NCBI GenBank assembly: GCA_937912175.1
Contig: CALDOU010000028.1
Location: 1 to 51,499, forward strand
DNA: 51,499 bases
Source: an uncultured Clostridia bacterium
Lineage (GTDB): Bacteria > Bacillota > Clostridia > Oscillospirales > Acutalibacteraceae
Direction of reading: 5' to 3'
This document shows, one piece after another, positions 51,299 through 51,499 of this stretch. The stretch's first letter is position 1. The number at the start of each line of letters is the position of its first letter. The notes under the pieces were generated by a model that had not been told where the DNA came from, made no database searches, and saw only the letters and a list, made by a program, of their open reading frames with translations. A program made the position numbers and the translations under genes.

Positions 51299-51407
51299 TG
51301 TGAAACAAAATATAAATATTTTCAAAAAATGTTTCATATTTTATGTTTTATATGTTATAATAATTATGTGAAACAAAACTCAAGAAAATAAATTAAAATG
51401 TTTCACA
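51299..51407 (+). promoter_or_regulatory. Extended -10 promoter flanked by four TGTGAAACA-type sites
   Basis: Sites TGTGAAACA (51299-51307, 51367-51375) alternate with its inverse TGTTTCATA (51330-51338) and TGTTTCACA (51399-51407), centres about 31-37 bases apart. A TGTTATAAT extended -10 element lies at 51353-51361 between them. This looks like an operator array controlling the gene at 51424. The preceding 51160-51298 shows nothing coding. Confidence 0.55.
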
Positions 51408-51423
51408 TTAAGGAGAGATCATT

Positions 51424-51499
51424 ATGGATAATAAAGCCGAAATCATAGCACTTCTTCAGGATAAACAGTTGCTTGAGCATCAGCTCGAGTCGCTTTCGT
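51424..51499 (+). CDS. Start of an unidentified protein (runs off the window)
   Basis: ATG at 51424 after AAGGAGAG opens a frame of 25 codons to the window end (MDNKAEIIALLQDKQ at its start), predicted helical. Too short to assign. The operator array upstream suggests tight regulation, perhaps autoregulation. Confidence 0.55.
   Translation, partial: MDNKAEIIALLQDKQLLEHQLESLS

Overview
The window reads as chromosome from an anaerobic, endospore-forming Bacillota of the class Clostridia. The DNA is AT-rich. Ribosome binding sites are strong AGGAGG types and promoters are TTGACA/TATAAT-like. Sporulation genes (yabP, yabQ, spoIID, ytfJ/gerW, cotJABC) sit among clostridial housekeeping genes, and lysine/peptidoglycan synthesis uses the dapL route. 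No rRNA, tRNA or CRISPR array was seen.

Bases 1-32.2 kb are mostly ordinary. In order: the 3' end of uvrA; a DUF975 membrane protein; an ABC-F ATPase behind a leader hairpin; an amidase and a ThiT-like thiamine transporter; and an M24 peptidase. A long minus-strand run follows: dapF-pyrG-dapL-recA-recX-pgsA-cysS-potABCD-cmk-plsC-ispH. It ends with a small double-glycine peptide gene. Upstream of it lies yabP-yabQ-divIC-yabR, then a methionine gamma-lyase-like gene (probable ATT start), a Nif11-type leader/glycine-zipper peptide and gap. On the plus strand come spoIID, an M50 protease, DUF2953-ytfJ, an NMT1/SsuABC-type importer and cotJAB.

cotJC is broken at about 32.98 kb, exactly where foreign DNA begins. 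Bases 33.0-34.5 kb hold debris of mobile elements: a small element-type gene, a GC-richer structured segment resembling an IS200/IS605 right end with its omega RNA, a sigma-70-like gene with an internal ochre codon, and an orphan terminator.

From 34.5 to 44.2 kb is a dense accessory cluster, nearly all on the minus strand. It holds methyltransferases, Nudix hydrolases, nucleotidyltransferases (one resembling aminoglycoside adenylyltransferases), a P-loop kinase, a GNAT acetyltransferase, a small pyrophosphatase, gene fragments and three tandem CPBP-family membrane proteases.

The most unusual part is 44.2-51.2 kb. Two large enzymes carry a double-glycine export leader followed at once by a Sec-like hydrophobic segment with an AxA site. 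The first is an 879-residue protein with a Nif11-like leader, an APH-like kinase domain and two HEXXH peptidase repeats. The second is a 504-residue S41 protease. They share the post-GG pattern NRxxAASxLA. The promoter of the first contains a (TA)10 tract between -35 and -10, which suggests phase variation. Divergent from the S41 gene is an operon of an HD hydrolase, an S51 peptidase and a secreted ADP-ribosyltransferase-like protein. My working hypothesis is a surface or secreted enzyme system that borrows bacteriocin-type leaders, with the CPBP proteases as possible maturation or immunity factors. No dedicated peptidase-containing ABC exporter is present in the window.
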